A stretch of DNA of 64,000 bases from Rhodobium gokarnense (GCF_025961475.1 NZ_JAOQNS010000003.1:472351-536350); one strand, 5' to 3'; counted from the first letter of the stretch, positions 49,707 to 61,340 are shown. Notes: a model not told the origin generated them from the letters alone. A program made the numbers and translations.

Positions 49707-49731
49707 CCGGCCCCTCGGGGCCGGTTTTTTT
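49707..49731 (+). terminator. Rho-independent terminator after rplS
   Basis: Arms CCGGCCCC and GGGGCCGG with a TC turn, followed by seven T residues. It starts 34 bases after the rplS stop. Confidence 0.92.
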
Positions 49732-49918
49732 GTCCGCCAATGACGAAACGCCCGCCCCGCCCCATATCTCACTGCAGCGGCCGAAGGCTTCGGAACCCGT
49801 CCCCGCAGCCCCGATCCGGCCGCGCCCCGCATGCGATCCATCTTGACCGTGCCGGTCCGCGTTCTTTAAGAACGGCCGGCCCAACATGTTCCGGCGTTTG
49901 AATCTGGAGAGAAAGAAA

Positions 49919-51325
49919 ATGTCCGCCCCGAGAACCCTCTACGACAAAATCTGGGACGACCACCTGGTCGAAACGCAGGACGACGGCTCCTCTCTCATTT
50001 ACATCGACCGGCATCTGGTCCACGAGGTGACGAGCCCGCAGGCCTTCGAGGGACTGCGCATGAGCGGCCGCAAGGCGCGGGCGCCGGAAAAGACGCTCGC
50101 CGTCGTCGACCACAACATTCCGACCACCGACCGCTCCAAGGGCGTCGACGATCCGGAATCGGCCCTGCAGATCGAGACGCTGGCCAGGAACGCCGCCGAG
50201 TTCGGCCTGGAATATTACGACGAGCACGACGTTCGCCAGGGCGTCGTCCACATCATCGGACCGGAGCAGGGCTTCACCCTGCCCGGCACGACGATCGTCT
50301 GCGGCGACAGCCACACCTCGACCCACGGCGCCTTCGGTGCGCTGGCCCATGGCATCGGCACCTCCGAGGTCGAGCACGTGCTCGCCACCCAGACGCTGAT
50401 CCAGTCCAAGGCCAAGAACATGCGCGTCACCGTCGACGGCACGCTGCCCGACGGCGTCACCGCCAAGGACATCGTGCTGGCCATCATCGGCGAGATCGGC
50501 ACCGGCGGCGGCACCGGCCACGTCATCGAATATGCCGGCGAGGCGATCCGCGCGCTTTCCATGGAAGGCCGCATGACGGTCTGCAACATGACGGTGGAAG
50601 CCGGTGCCCGCGCCGGCATGGTCGCGCCGGACGAAAAGACCTTCGAATATCTGAAGGGGCGGCCGAAGTCGCCGAAGGGCACGGCCTGGGAGATGGCCGT
50701 CGACTATTGGAAGACGCTGGTCACCGACGAGGGCGCGGCGTTCGACGCCGAGGTCCGCCTCGACGCCGCCAACCTGCCGCCGCTCATCACCTGGGGCACC
50801 AGCCCGGAGAACGTCGTCGCCATCACCGGCAACGTGCCGGATCCGGCAAAGATCGAGGACCCGGTGAAGCGGGGCGCCGTGGAGCGTGCCCTCGCCTATA
50901 TGGGCCTTGAGGCCGGCACCAAGATGACCGACATCGCCATCGACCGCGCCTTCGTCGGCTCCTGCACCAACGGCCGCATCGAGGATCTCCGCGCCGCCGC
51001 CGCTGTCGCCAAGGGCCGCAAGGTCGCCGACCACGTCAACGCCCTGATCGTGCCGGGCTCCGGCCTCGTCAAGGAACAGGCCGAAGCGGAAGGCCTCGAC
51101 AAGATCTTCATCGAGGCCGGCTTCGAATGGCGCGAGCCGGGCTGCTCCATGTGCCTGGCCATGAATGCCGACAAGCTGGCGCCGGGCGAGCGCTGCGCCT
51201 CGACCTCGAACCGCAACTTCGAGGGCCGCCAGGGCTTCAAGGGCCGCACCCATCTGGTGTCGCCGGCCATGGCCGCAGCGGCCGCAATCGCCGGCCATTT
51301 CGTCGACATCCGCGATTTCAAGTAA
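49919..51325 (+). CDS. leuC: LeuC, 3-isopropylmalate dehydratase large subunit
   Basis: Aconitase-family protein of 468 aa that isomerises 2- and 3-isopropylmalate in leucine synthesis with LeuD. The cysteines for the [4Fe-4S] cluster are visible in VGSCTNGR and in GCSMCLAMN. The active-site DHN..T and [12 protein letters not shown] blocks are intact. The ATG at 49919 has GGAG ten bases upstream. It follows rplS as in many Rhizobiales, and leuD is not in the window. Confidence 0.97.
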   Translation: MSAPRTLYDKIWDDHLVETQDDGSSLIYIDRHLVHEVTSPQAFEGLRMSGRKARAPEKTLAVVDHNIPTTDRSKGVDDPESALQIETLARNAAEFGLEYYDEHDVRQGVVHIIGPEQGFTLPGTTIVCGDSHTSTHGAFGALAHGIGTSEVEHVLATQTLIQSKAKNMRVTVDGTLPDGVTAKDIVLAIIGEIGTGGGTGHVIEYAGEAIRALSMEGRMTVCNMTVEAGARAGMVAPDEKTFEYLKGRPKSPKGTAWEMAVDYWKTLVTDEGAAFDAEVRLDAANLPPLITWGTSPENVVAITGNVPDPAKIEDPVKRGAVERALAYMGLEAGTKMTDIAIDRAFVGSCTNGRIEDLRAAAAVAKGRKVADHVNALIVPGSGLVKEQAEAEGLDKIFIEAGFEWREPGCSMCLAMNADKLAPGERCASTSNRNFEGRQGFKGRTHLVSPAMAAAAAIAGHFVDIRDFK

Positions 51326-51357
51326 ATCGCGCAAGATAACGCTTACGAAAACGGAAG

Positions 51358-51388
51358 CGGGCGGAGATTTCTTCGCCCGTTTTCTTTT
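51358..51388 (+). terminator. Terminator after leuC
   Basis: Arms CGGGCG (51358-51363) and CGCCCG (51374-51379) followed by TTTTCTTTT. It lies between leuC and the converging chemoreceptor gene. Confidence 0.75.
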
Positions 51389-51410
51389 GCAGGTGCCGAT
51401 CTGCGGCGGC

Positions 51411-53162
51411 TCAGCCCGCCTTTTGCAGGTCCCCGTCGAGTGCGACGGAGAAGGCATCGAGCGCCTCGATGACCGCGATGCTCGCCGCTTCCAGCCGGTC
51501 GAGGCCGGCGCCGACCCCCTCCTTGTCGCCGCGGTCACAGGCTTCCAGCGTCTCGCGCGCCGCCGCATGGACGGTCCGGTGCGGCTCGCGCATCGCCACG
51601 AAGGACGGATGGGAGCGGATGCGCTCGTCGGTGATCGCGTCGTACCACTTGCCGAGCCGGCAGGTGTGGTGGTCCGGCACCTCGCCGGCCCGCCACTGGT
51701 CGCGGCCGGTCACGGTATCGACGATGCGCTTCTTGAACATCACATGGTCGATCTTGGCCATCTCGCAGAGCGAGCGGGCGGAACCGGCATCGAACCAGGC
51801 CTTGGCGTCCTCAAGGAAGGCGCCGTTGGCGTGGTCGAGCGAGCCGGACATCTCGCTGAGGCGCCGCTCGTTCTCGTTGGCAAGGTCGGCAACGCGGGTG
51901 ATGCTTTCGGCGATCTCCTGACTGGCGCCGTGCTGCTGCTGCAGGATCGAGGAGATCTCCTGCATCTTGTGGGACACGTCGCCGATCTGGGTGCCGACCG
52001 TCTCCATCAGCGCATTGGCGCCGGTGATCGTCTCCTCGCCCTTTTCCACTGCGTTCTGCGAGCTTTCGATGGACGCGCGGATGGTCATCATGCCGCCCTT
52101 CAGCGCTTCGATGCGCTGGGCGATGTCCTCCGTCGCCTTGGCGGTCTGGGTCGCCAGTTCCTTGACCTCGGCGGCAACGACCGCAAAGCCCTTGCCCGCC
52201 TCGCCCGCACGGGCGGCTTCGATGGTCGCGTTCAGCGCCAGGAGGTTGGTCTGCGCCGCGATGCTCTCGATGACGGTCAGGAACTCGCTGATCTGGTCGG
52301 AGGCCTCGTGCAGCTCGGTGAGGTCGTCGGCGCTCCGCTGCGAGCTTGCGGCGATGTCCTTGATGGTCGTCGACACCGCCTGCATCGACTTCAGGCCGTC
52401 GGCGATCGCCGTATGGGTGGTGTCGGCCTCCTGCGCCGTGCCGTCGCTGGTCGCCGCGATCTGCTGGATCGATGCGACCAATTCCGCCGAGGCCGACGAA
52501 ATCGCCTGTCCGCCGTCGCTGGCCGCGCGGATGTTGTTGGACAGATACGCCATGTTCAGCGTCACGTCGTTGATGTTGCGGACGGTCTGGGCGAGCTTGC
52601 GCAAGCTGTGGACGTCCTTTTCCCGCTCCTTCTTCTCCACCGTCGCAGCCATCAGGCTGGTCTGGTAGGCGTCATAGGCGAGAACCATGTCGAGGAAGAT
52701 GTGCGAGACCGCCGTCTGCAGCATCCGCGTCTGCTTTTTCGGCGACAGCCGGTTGCCGGCAACGAGCGCCGGGATCATGTCGTGGAACAGCCGGCCATAG
52801 GCGGCGAGGTACCAGAGCGGCGTGATCTCGGCCCGCACATGGGCCTCGCCGATCTTGCGCGCCTGCTCTTCCAGCTCGGGCCCCGGGCCGCGATTGAGCA
52901 GGAACTCCATGTGCCGCTGCTGGGTCGCCTTCAGTTCCTCGACCCGGCCGCAATTGGCGCCGAGCTTTGCGGCAAGCTCGGGCCGGTCGGCCAGGGCGCC
53001 GTAGAAGGTTTCCAGGATCGCCGGCATGCGCGGCGACAGCGCGCGCCACAGCGCCTTGCCGTTGCCGGCAGACGCACCGTTCATTTCCAGGAAATCGGAA
53101 ATCGTCGCCGTCAGGTCATCGCCCGCGGCGGTAGTCGTGGAGTCTGTTGCACGGCGAGCCAT
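51411..53162 (-). CDS. Globin-coupled chemoreceptor with C-terminal zinc-binding CZB domain
   Basis: Protein of 583 aa with no membrane span. Residues 1-170 form a sensor globin; the proximal haem histidine is probably His108 in [10 protein letters not shown] chemoreceptor signalling domain follows, with tip [33 protein letters not shown]. The C-terminus is a CZB domain with the expected three His and one Cys: [30 protein letters not shown]. It probably reports oxygen or redox state and zinc or oxidant level to the cytoplasmic chemotaxis array. No che genes are nearby. Confidence 0.92.
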   Translation of the reverse strand: MARRATDSTTTAAGDDLTATISDFLEMNGASAGNGKALWRALSPRMPAILETFYGALADRPELAAKLGANCGRVEELKATQQRHMEFLLNRGPGPELEEQARKIGEAHVRAEITPLWYLAAYGRLFHDMIPALVAGNRLSPKKQTRMLQTAVSHIFLDMVLAYDAYQTSLMAATVEKKEREKDVHSLRKLAQTVRNINDVTLNMAYLSNNIRAASDGGQAISSASAELVASIQQIAATSDGTAQEADTTHTAIADGLKSMQAVSTTIKDIAASSQRSADDLTELHEASDQISEFLTVIESIAAQTNLLALNATIEAARAGEAGKGFAVVAAEVKELATQTAKATEDIAQRIEALKGGMMTIRASIESSQNAVEKGEETITGANALMETVGTQIGDVSHKMQEISSILQQQHGASQEIAESITRVADLANENERRLSEMSGSLDHANGAFLEDAKAWFDAGSARSLCEMAKIDHVMFKKRIVDTVTGRDQWRAGEVPDHHTCRLGKWYDAITDERIRSHPSFVAMREPHRTVHAAARETLEACDRGDKEGVGAGLDRLEAASIAVIEALDAFSVALDGDLQKAG

Positions 53163-53366
53163 CGAGCTCTCCCCCTATAATTTTCCCCTCTGGAAATATC
53201 CTGATGCTTGGGCAATTTGGTTATCGAAGTATTAAACCGCGGTAAAATACGGAGCGGGCCGTGTTAATACTTACGAAAAATCAGGAGATACGAGCGAAAT
53301 ATTGGTAGGAGGGCGTCCGAATGCAACACAACTGCAACGGTGGCGCTCCGGCCCTGCACGGAGCGG

Positions 53367-54008
53367 TCAGTTCGCCCGGGCCAGCGCCAGGCGCACGGCG
53401 AAGCCGGCCATGACGCCGGCGAACAGCCAGTCGATGGCCCTGAGGATCCGGGGCGAGCGGCGCAGCCGCGCCGCGATCAGGTCGGCAAAAGTGATCATCG
53501 GCAGGATGATCGCCGCGGCGACGACGATGAACCAGCCGCCGAGGAAGACGAGCTTGGCCGCCGCGTCCGGGTCGCCGGCCGAGACGAACTGCGGCAGGAA
53601 CGTCACGAAGAAGAGGATGATCTTCGGGTTGAGGATGTTGATGCCGAGACCGGACAGGAACACGCGGCGAAGGCTCTGGCGCTTGCCGTCGGCGAGCGCC
53701 GGGTCGAAGCCGCTGCCGTTGCGGATCGCATCGACGGCAAGCCACAGAAGGTAGGCCGCGCCGACCACCTTCAGCACGGTGAAGGCGGTGGCGGACGCCG
53801 CCAGCAGGGCGGAAAGGCCAACGGCGACGAACAGCGTGTGGACGAGGATGCCGGTGATCGCCCCGCCGAAGGCGACGAAGCCGGTGCGCCGGCCGGCGAC
53901 GATCGCCTTGCCGAGGAAGAACGTCATGTCCGGCCCGGGCGTCAGCGCCAGGACGACGGTGGCAAGGCTGAACGCGGCAAGCGCTGCGGGGTCGGGCAGG
54001 AAGAACAT
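53367..54008 (-). CDS. LysE/RhtB-family amino acid exporter
   Basis: Membrane protein of 213 aa with about six spans and the family motif VLALTPGPDMTFFLGKAI near residue 20. It probably exports amino acids or derivatives. The C-terminus FAVRLALARAN ends normally. It is not in an obvious operon. Confidence 0.87.
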   Translation of the reverse strand: MFFLPDPAALAAFSLATVVLALTPGPDMTFFLGKAIVAGRRTGFVAFGGAITGILVHTLFVAVGLSALLAASATAFTVLKVVGAAYLLWLAVDAIRNGSGFDPALADGKRQSLRRVFLSGLGINILNPKIILFFVTFLPQFVSAGDPDAAAKLVFLGGWFIVVAAAIILPMITFADLIAARLRRSPRILRAIDWLFAGVMAGFAVRLALARAN

Positions 54009-54094
54009 CGGATGTCACGCCTTGTCGTATCGGATCGGCAGTGCGGGATTTATACCGCGCCCCACCCGACGCCTCAATGACAGCGCCGGGAGGA

Positions 54095-54733
54095 TCAGCC
54101 GCCGGGCGCACCCCCGGGCACACGTTCCGCATGGGCGAGCGCCCAGCGGAATGCCGCCTCCATGCGGTCATTGCCCCAGAAGAGTTCGCCGTCTGGCGTG
54201 ACGAAATCGGGCGCGCCGAAGATACCGAGCCCGTGCGCCTCTCCCGTGACGGTCCGCAGCCGCGCCTTGTTGTCGGCGCTCGTCGCCGCCTCCAGGATGG
54301 CGTCCGCATCGAGCCCGAGATCCGTAAGTATCCCGGCGATCACGCCGCGCTCGCCGATCGGCGCCCCGTCGGCGAACTCGGCCGCAAAGACCGCCTTGGC
54401 AAAGGCCGCGTCCCAGCCCGCATCCTCGCCGAGGAGGGCGACGCGGGCGGCAAGGAGGCTCGGCTGCGGAAACGGATCGGGCGGCGCGAAGGCGAGGTCG
54501 AGGTCCGCGCAGAGCCGGGCGACGTCCCGCCACATGTAGCGTCCTTTTGCCGCCTGCCAGTTGAACGGCGAGTCCGCCGGCAGGCCCTCGGCCTTGAACA
54601 GCGGGCCGAGCGCGAACACCCGCCAGCGCACGGCAACGCCGAACCGCGCCGCGACCGCCTCGACCCGGAACGCCGCCGGATAGGAATAGGTGGAGGCGAA
54701 TTCGTACCAGAAATCGACCGTCGGTTTGGCCAT
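54095..54733 (-). CDS. 2-hydroxychromene-2-carboxylate isomerase-like (kappa GST/DsbA fold)
   Basis: Protein of 212 aa. It begins VDFWYEFASTYSYPAAFR, which holds the kappa-class glutathione site with a serine in place of the DsbA cysteines. The C-terminal GIFGAPDFVTPDGELFWGNDRM is typical of the isomerase family. It probably uses glutathione to isomerise an aromatic or other small molecule. There is no naphthalene pathway around it, so the substrate is unknown. Confidence 0.85.
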   Translation of the reverse strand: MAKPTVDFWYEFASTYSYPAAFRVEAVAARFGVAVRWRVFALGPLFKAEGLPADSPFNWQAAKGRYMWRDVARLCADLDLAFAPPDPFPQPSLLAARVALLGEDAGWDAAFAKAVFAAEFADGAPIGERGVIAGILTDLGLDADAILEAATSADNKARLRTVTGEAHGLGIFGAPDFVTPDGELFWGNDRMEAAFRWALAHAERVPGGAPGG

Positions 54734-54851
54734 CTCGGACGTCTCCCCGGAGCTTCAAGGGCGGCGCGGACCAGATCGCCCCTGCCGTTTCAAAATTGCC
54801 ATTTTCCGACATCTGCGTGCAATGTAGACGCGATAACGGCAACACGACCGG

Positions 54852-55751
54852 ATGGCCGCAGGGCCATCCGACCATATTTTTAGACGGTGGTTCTTTCCTT
54901 TGCACAGCATCGATTTTCAGAACGCCTCCCGGCGCGGCATCGTCGCCACAGCGACGACCACGGCCCGCTACCGGCCCATTGCCGCCATCCTGATCGTCAC
55001 CGCGGCGCTCTCCCTGTTCTTCAACGTCTTCCCGGACGTGGACATCGCGGTCTCCGGCGTCTTCTACGAGCCCGGCGTCGGATTTCCGCTCCACCACGAC
55101 CCGTTCCTCCGGCGATTGCGTGACCTCAACCCGTTCCTGTCCTGGCTGCTCGGCCTGTCCGCGGCCGCCGCACTCCTTGCCTGGATGCTGGTGGAGCGGT
55201 TGCGGCGCCATATCGATATCCGCGCGCCGGTCTTCGTCCTGACGTCGATGGCGCTGGCGCCGGGCCTCCTCGTCAACGTCATGCTGAAGGGCAACTGGGG
55301 CCGCGCCCGGCCGAAAAACGTCGATGTCTTCGGCGGCGACCATCCGTTCTCCCCCGTCTGGGAGATCGTCGACTACTGCCACACCAATTGCTCCTTCACC
55401 TCCGGCGAGGCCTCCACCGCGGCGTTTCTCCTCGTCGTCGTCTTCCTGGCGCCGGCCTGCTGGCGTCTGCCGGCGACCGCCACGGTCGGCGCCCTTGCCG
55501 CCGCCCTGTCGATCAACCGCGTCGCCTTCGGCGCCCATTTCCTCTCCGACGTCCTGCTGTCCTGGACGCTGACCCTTGCCGTCACGCTGACCGCCTACAA
55601 GCTGCTCTACAAGAAGCCGCCGCAATGGCTGCAAAAGCCGCGGCTGGAGGCCGCCTTCGCCCGCCTTGCCGCAGCGACCGCCGCGCTTGCCCGGCGGATC
55701 GCCCGCGGCGCAGGGCGGCTTCGGGCGCACAGCCGCGACCTGCTGCGCTGA
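54852..55751 (+). CDS. PAP2-family membrane phosphatase (lipid phosphatase-like)
   Basis: Protein of 299 aa with about six spans. The phosphatase motifs are KGNWGRARP (K-x6-RP), SFTSGEAS, where the usual PSGH histidine is Glu, and RVAFGAHFLSD (R-x5-H-x3-D). It removes a phosphate from a lipid such as undecaprenyl pyrophosphate or lipid A at the periplasmic face. The N-terminus is uncertain: the ATG at 54852 gives a charged leader and an in-frame TTG lies 48 bases on. It precedes argG by 162 bases, with no functional link. Confidence 0.8.
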   Translation: MAAGPSDHIFRRWFFPLHSIDFQNASRRGIVATATTTARYRPIAAILIVTAALSLFFNVFPDVDIAVSGVFYEPGVGFPLHHDPFLRRLRDLNPFLSWLLGLSAAAALLAWMLVERLRRHIDIRAPVFVLTSMALAPGLLVNVMLKGNWGRARPKNVDVFGGDHPFSPVWEIVDYCHTNCSFTSGEASTAAFLLVVVFLAPACWRLPATATVGALAAALSINRVAFGAHFLSDVLLSWTLTLAVTLTAYKLLYKKPPQWLQKPRLEAAFARLAAATAALARRIARGAGRLRAHSRDLLR

Positions 55752-55913
55752 CACGGCGCCGGTGGCCGGCCGCTTTTGCGAGAAAACGCCGCGATCTTTT
55801 GCCGGCCAACGGCCCGGCGCCCCCTTGCGCGCCAACGCGTTCGCACTAAAGTGCCGCCGACCCCCGGGCGAAACCGCCCGGCCCAAAGACATTCCTATTC
55901 TCGGAGAAGACCG

Positions 55914-57128
<1,215 letters not shown>

Positions 57129-57213
57129 AGCGTCCCGACGCGAACGGGCTTCTGATTCCGCCCCTGCTGTGCAACTCTTGAAAAAAGAGAGGGCCAGCGG
57201 GGCGGAGAAACGG

Positions 57214-58584
57214 ATGGCGGGGGAAAGAGAGGGGTTTTCAAGGCGCCTTGCCTTTGCCGCGCTGATCGGCCTTGCCATCGGCACGGCCGTGGTTCTGGTT
57301 GCCGTTCCCTTCGGCAAGAAGGAACCCTATCAGCACCTGACCGTTGCCGCCGGCCCGCGTGGCAGCGACGCCTACCAGCTCCTCAGCGAGATCGCCGAGG
57401 TCGTCGAGCGCCATTCCGAGACGCTGCGGCTGACCGTGCGCGAAAGCGGCGGTTCCAGCGAAAATGTCGGCATGATCCGCGCCGGCACCGTCGACCTCGC
57501 CGCCGTCCATGCCGACACCCCGGCGGTCAACGTCATCCGCCTCGTCAGCCATCTCTACAAGGACTATTTCCAGCTCATCGCCCGCTCCGAGGCCGGCATT
57601 TCCAGCATCCGCGACCTCGTCGGCAAGCGCATCGCCCTGCCGCCCTTCGGCACCGACGAGTTCCGGGCGTTCTGGATGCTCGCCCGCCACTACAATCTTG
57701 CGGTCGACGATTTCCGCTGGAAGGCGATGAGCCTTCCGCGAGCCACCGAGGCCATCGCCAGGAACCAGGTCGATGCCGTCTTTGCCCTGCGCTCCCTGCA
57801 CGACCGGCTGATCCTGCACCTGATCTCCAACGCCGACCTCGTCGGCACCCGGCTCGCCTATGTCCCCATCGACCAGACGCGGGCGATCGCCATCAACCGG
57901 CCCTTCCTCGATGCCTCGACCATCGTCAAGGGCGCCTTCGACGGCGACCCGCCGCTGCCCGCCACCGACATCCAGGCGCCGACCATCGAGCGGCTCCTGG
58001 TCGCCCGCGCCGACCTCGACCCGATGGCGATCCGCGAACTCACCGGCATCCTCTTCGAGCAACGCCTCGACCTCATCGTCAGGACGCCGCTCGCCGACGA
58101 GATCGCCATCCCCAATGCCGCGATCGGCCTTGCCGTGCCGCTCCATGACGGCGCCGACGCCTATTATCGCCGCGACGAGCCCTCCTTCATCCAGGAGAAC
58201 GCGGAGCCGCTGGCACTCCTCGTCACCGTCATCGCCATGGTGATGTCGGCCGGCTTCGCGCTGCGCGCCCGGCTGGTGGCCAACCGCAAGAACAGGGCCG
58301 ACTCCTACAATTACCAGCTCCTGGCGCTCGCCAACGAGGCGCGCGACGCGGAGAGCGTGGAGACCCTCGACAAGTGCCGCGACAGCCTGCACGAGATCCG
58401 CGAATCCGTCGTCGTTGCCCTCGACACCGACGACGTCACCGAGGAGGGCTTTCAGTCCTTCGCCTTCCTATGGGATTCGGTGCGCATCGGCATCGACCAG
58501 CGCCGCGCCGAGATCGACGGCAGCCGAACGGCGGTCGAGGAGAGAAAACAGATCACGACCAGGCAACCCGAAACGGCGCAATAG
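57214..58584 (+). CDS. Membrane-tethered TAXI-family solute-binding protein
   Basis: Protein of 456 aa. A hydrophobic N-terminal anchor (about residues 10-30) is followed by a TAXI binding domain (LTVAAGPRGSDAYQLL, VRESGGSSENVGMIRAGTVDLAAVHAD, GKRIALPPFGTDEFRAFW). A second span near residues 335-355 and a cytoplasmic tail of about 100 aa follow. TAXI proteins normally feed a fused TRAP permease, but none is encoded beside it. The two spans suggest signalling or an orphan sensor more than transport. GGAG precedes the ATG at 57214. Confidence 0.8.
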   Translation: MAGEREGFSRRLAFAALIGLAIGTAVVLVAVPFGKKEPYQHLTVAAGPRGSDAYQLLSEIAEVVERHSETLRLTVRESGGSSENVGMIRAGTVDLAAVHADTPAVNVIRLVSHLYKDYFQLIARSEAGISSIRDLVGKRIALPPFGTDEFRAFWMLARHYNLAVDDFRWKAMSLPRATEAIARNQVDAVFALRSLHDRLILHLISNADLVGTRLAYVPIDQTRAIAINRPFLDASTIVKGAFDGDPPLPATDIQAPTIERLLVARADLDPMAIRELTGILFEQRLDLIVRTPLADEIAIPNAAIGLAVPLHDGADAYYRRDEPSFIQENAEPLALLVTVIAMVMSAGFALRARLVANRKNRADSYNYQLLALANEARDAESVETLDKCRDSLHEIRESVVVALDTDDVTEEGFQSFAFLWDSVRIGIDQRRAEIDGSRTAVEERKQITTRQPETAQ

Positions 58585-58671
58585 CCAAGGCGGACCCGGA
58601 ACCGCCGCACTTTCGACCCGTTTTGCCTCTGCAATCGCACATCGTTCCGCCCCCGGCGAAAGGAACCGGCC

Positions 58672-59181
58672 ATGATACGTCTCGAAGGACAACGGATGCA
58701 CGGGACAGGCAGTCCCGTTCTTCGAAAAAACCGGGCGCCGCTCCTCGATCGCCTCTGGGAGCGCATTGCCGGACCGGCCGACCAGGGCCCGGCGGCATTC
58801 GCGAAACTGACGCGGCGATCGTCGCCGAACGATGCGCTCGCCTGCTCGCCGGGCGCCTGTGCCATCAAAGTCGACATCGAGCTTCCCTTCTATGCCCCTG
58901 AGCCGGAGGCCCTGTTGCGCCGGCTCGACTCCATCGCCCTCGATCTCCGTCCGGTCGACCGGGTCGACGGCGGTGCCCGGCCGGACTATCGCCGCTATGT
59001 CTTCCGCACCACGCTGATGCGGTTCCCCGACACGCTCGATGCCGAAGCCGAAGCGATCGAGGAGGGAAAGACCGCGCTCCGGCTCTATTCGCGCTCGCTC
59101 CTCGGACGCAGCGACCTCGGCGCCAACCGTAAGCGGCTGGAGGCGATCGCCGCCCGCCTGAAAACCGACGCGGCCGATTGA
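58672..59181 (+). CDS. DUF1499 family protein
   Basis: Protein of 169 aa. The C-terminal half matches the DUF1499 pattern: RTTLMRFPDTLDAEA, then LRLYSRSLLGRSDLGANRKRLEAI. The N-terminal part is variable and basic. The function of the family is unknown. There is no signal peptide, although two cysteines lie at residues 58 and 63. AAAGGAAC lies upstream of the ATG. Confidence 0.8.
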   Translation: MIRLEGQRMHGTGSPVLRKNRAPLLDRLWERIAGPADQGPAAFAKLTRRSSPNDALACSPGACAIKVDIELPFYAPEPEALLRRLDSIALDLRPVDRVDGGARPDYRRYVFRTTLMRFPDTLDAEAEAIEEGKTALRLYSRSLLGRSDLGANRKRLEAIAARLKTDAAD

Positions 59182-59229
59182 GCCTGCGAGAACCGCAGGC
59201 CCAAGCGTGTCTGAAAGGGGTGAGGCGCC

Positions 59230-60180
59230 CTATCGGGCCAGCGTCTCGGACGGCAGTTCGCTGAACATCGCCCGGTAGTCGGAGGCGAACTGTCCGAGGT
59301 GGGAAAAACCCCAGCGCTCGGCAATGCCGCGCACCGTCAGCGGAGTCTTCGCCTTGACCAGCTCGCGCCGGCACTGGGCCAGCCGGTAGGCCTTCAGATA
59401 GGCCTTGGGCGAAACCCCGAAGCGCTCCTTGAAGGCGTAGTTCACCGTCCGTTCCGAAACCTCCGCGATCCGGCAGAGATCGGCGTTGCGCAACAGCCGG
59501 TGCGGATGGGCGCGCTGGAAGTCGACGACCCGCTGCAGCGCCCGGTCCCGTTCGCGCGCGCTGACACGCGTCCTCGGCGTCGTCGCAAAGGCAAGCGTGC
59601 GCACCACCGCCCGCGGCAGATCCTCGTCGATCATCTGGAAAAGGCCCGGCCCGAGTTCGTCGGAGGGTCGTTCCAGAATGCTCTGGCGCGCCTCCAGGAG
59701 GCGCATGCGCAGTTGCTGGAGTTCGTAGAACGGCGGCACCAGCGTCTCGTTGCGCTCGATCAGGTCGATCACCTGGGGCACGCCGAGATCTTCGGCAATC
59801 ATTTCGATGAGTTCGCGGCCCAGCGAGATGGTGATGCGGTCGAGCGGACCACGGGTCACGTTCTCCCAGTCATTGCCGCTCCGGTGAACGGTGACCTCGG
59901 CGCCGGATACTTCGCGACCGCACCAGAACAAGGTCTGCGTCGGATCGGGAGCAAAGCCGAACGTGAACACGCCCTTGGGAGCGACGCCGATCTGGTGCAG
60001 GCGTTTTTCGAACCGCACGGCGTCGAAACCGGCAATCTGCCCGCGGACCTGGAGCAGGCGATTGACGCCGACCCCCATTTCGAGCGGCACCACTTCGAAC
60101 TGCCAGTCCCGCGCCTGCGCGGCGAGCGCATCGATGTCGGTGTCGGAAATCAGCCTCACATAAGCATTCATCACGGTCAT
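59230..60180 (-). CDS. AraC-family transcriptional regulator
   Basis: Protein of 316 aa. The two C-terminal helix-turn-helix motifs are in LLRNADLCRIAEVSERTVNYAFKERFGVSPKAYLKAYRL and in TVRGIAERWGFSHLGQFASDYRAMFSELPSETL. The N-terminal 200 residues form a variable sensor domain. The target is not evident; the divergent secreted protein at 60619 is one candidate. Confidence 0.87.
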   Translation of the reverse strand: MTVMNAYVRLISDTDIDALAAQARDWQFEVVPLEMGVGVNRLLQVRGQIAGFDAVRFEKRLHQIGVAPKGVFTFGFAPDPTQTLFWCGREVSGAEVTVHRSGNDWENVTRGPLDRITISLGRELIEMIAEDLGVPQVIDLIERNETLVPPFYELQQLRMRLLEARQSILERPSDELGPGLFQMIDEDLPRAVVRTLAFATTPRTRVSARERDRALQRVVDFQRAHPHRLLRNADLCRIAEVSERTVNYAFKERFGVSPKAYLKAYRLAQCRRELVKAKTPLTVRGIAERWGFSHLGQFASDYRAMFSELPSETLAR

Positions 60181-60618
60181 CGGTTTAACTAAATGCGCCC
60201 GCAGGGAGGCCGCGGCGCGCAGAAAAAGCGCGGTTGCAGGACGAAAAAGTTATGTGACCGCCCGCGTCGGCCCGAAAACACCGGAAAAACACCCCCGAAA
60301 GAAGCCATCCCGGGACGACGTTCTTTGTCCCGAACGGAGAATGCCGACCGAACGCGAACGCGCACCCGAAACTATCTCCCGTATACTTATTCAGCCCCAA
60401 GAATAACTCATATCAGCATTGAGCCGAACCAATATGTGCGAAAAGGACGCATTTGCAATAATGCTCATGTGACATGTCGTCATTTTTTGCCGGAAAAGCG
60501 AAAAATGATACCCTCATGCCGCAAATGCCGCGACCTGCCGCAGCGCGATGGTAGGCCGGAAGTCCCGACCGGCGCAATGAACGATTGCCGGCAGGACGCT
60601 TTCAACGGGGGATACGCC
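60181..60618. promoter_or_regulatory. Promoter region between AraC regulator and secreted protein
   Basis: A 438-base gap. Bases 60360-60500 are clearly AT-richer than the neighbours and probably hold promoters in both directions. They contain the palindrome GACATGTC (60470-60477). The open frame running through here on the plus strand has no coding look and no ribosome binding site. A ribosome binding site, GGGGGA, lies before 60619. Confidence 0.4.
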
Positions 60619-61140
60619 ATGGGTGGCGACACGACGTACCGATTCGCCCGCGCCGCCGGGCTTGCCGTCTTCTGCCTGATGTCTGCCGCCGGCGCCCGCG
60701 CCGCCGGGTCCGGTCCCGATCCGGCCGTCGTCGATTTCCGCGTCAGCGACGTCCGGGCCGACGGCTCCGGCCGCCTCGATTTCGAGATCGCCTGCCGGGT
60801 GCAGAACCTCGGCGACGCGGCCTTTGCCTCCACCAGGCGCGGCCAGGGCATCGCCCTTTACGAGATCCGCCACGGCGAGAGCGAGGGCCACCGCCTGCGC
60901 TACCGGCGCTTTTCCGACCTCGATGCCGGCGAGGAATTGAAGCTCCACAAATGGATCAAGGACTGGGCGGTGGACGAGGCCTTTCCGTCGAGCTTCGAAT
61001 GCAAGCTCGTCTACGACGTGGAAAAGCGCAGCGACCAGGATTCGCGCAATGACGATGCGGACCTCACCAACAATCGCGGGATCGTGCGCGGCATCGACAT
61101 CCTGAAGCGGCTGAAGGAACAGGGGCCGGCCGCCGACTAG
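60619..61140 (+). CDS. Secreted hypothetical protein
   Basis: Protein of 173 aa with a signal peptide (about residues 1-29: basic N-terminus, hydrophobic AAGLAVFCLMSAAG, cleavage near ARA). The mature part has alternating strands (DFRVSDVRADGSGRLDFEIACRVQNLG) resembling a CARDB/immunoglobulin-like beta sandwich. It ends near a hairpin with a T-run. I do not recognise a specific family. Predicted periplasmic or outer-surface location. Confidence 0.7.
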   Translation: MGGDTTYRFARAAGLAVFCLMSAAGARAAGSGPDPAVVDFRVSDVRADGSGRLDFEIACRVQNLGDAAFASTRRGQGIALYEIRHGESEGHRLRYRRFSDLDAGEELKLHKWIKDWAVDEAFPSSFECKLVYDVEKRSDQDSRNDDADLTNNRGIVRGIDILKRLKEQGPAAD

Positions 61141-61146
61141 GACCCC

Positions 61147-61175
61147 GAAAAAACGCGGTCCGGACCCGTTTTTTT
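61147..61175 (+). terminator. Terminator after the secreted protein gene
   Basis: An A-run and GGTCC are mirrored by GGACC and seven T residues, with one mismatched C-C pair. It starts six bases after the stop codon and could work in both directions. Confidence 0.65.
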
Positions 61176-61340
61176 ACCATTCAGCCGGCCAACTCGGCCG
61201 CAACCGTACGATTTTGCTTGATTCCGTCGTCGCCCTGACACAATTGGGGACCAATAGAGCCCCAAATCCAGATCGATCCGAGACACGATCGAAAGCAGGA
61301 ACGGCCCCCCGGCCGCACCGGCGCCGGTAAGGACGTCCCA

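Noticed and set aside
60193..60618. N-terminal extension of the secreted protein back to 60193
   Set aside because: The extension lacks a ribosome binding site and would hide the signal peptide. The ATG at 60619 has GGGGGA upstream and gives a normal signal sequence.
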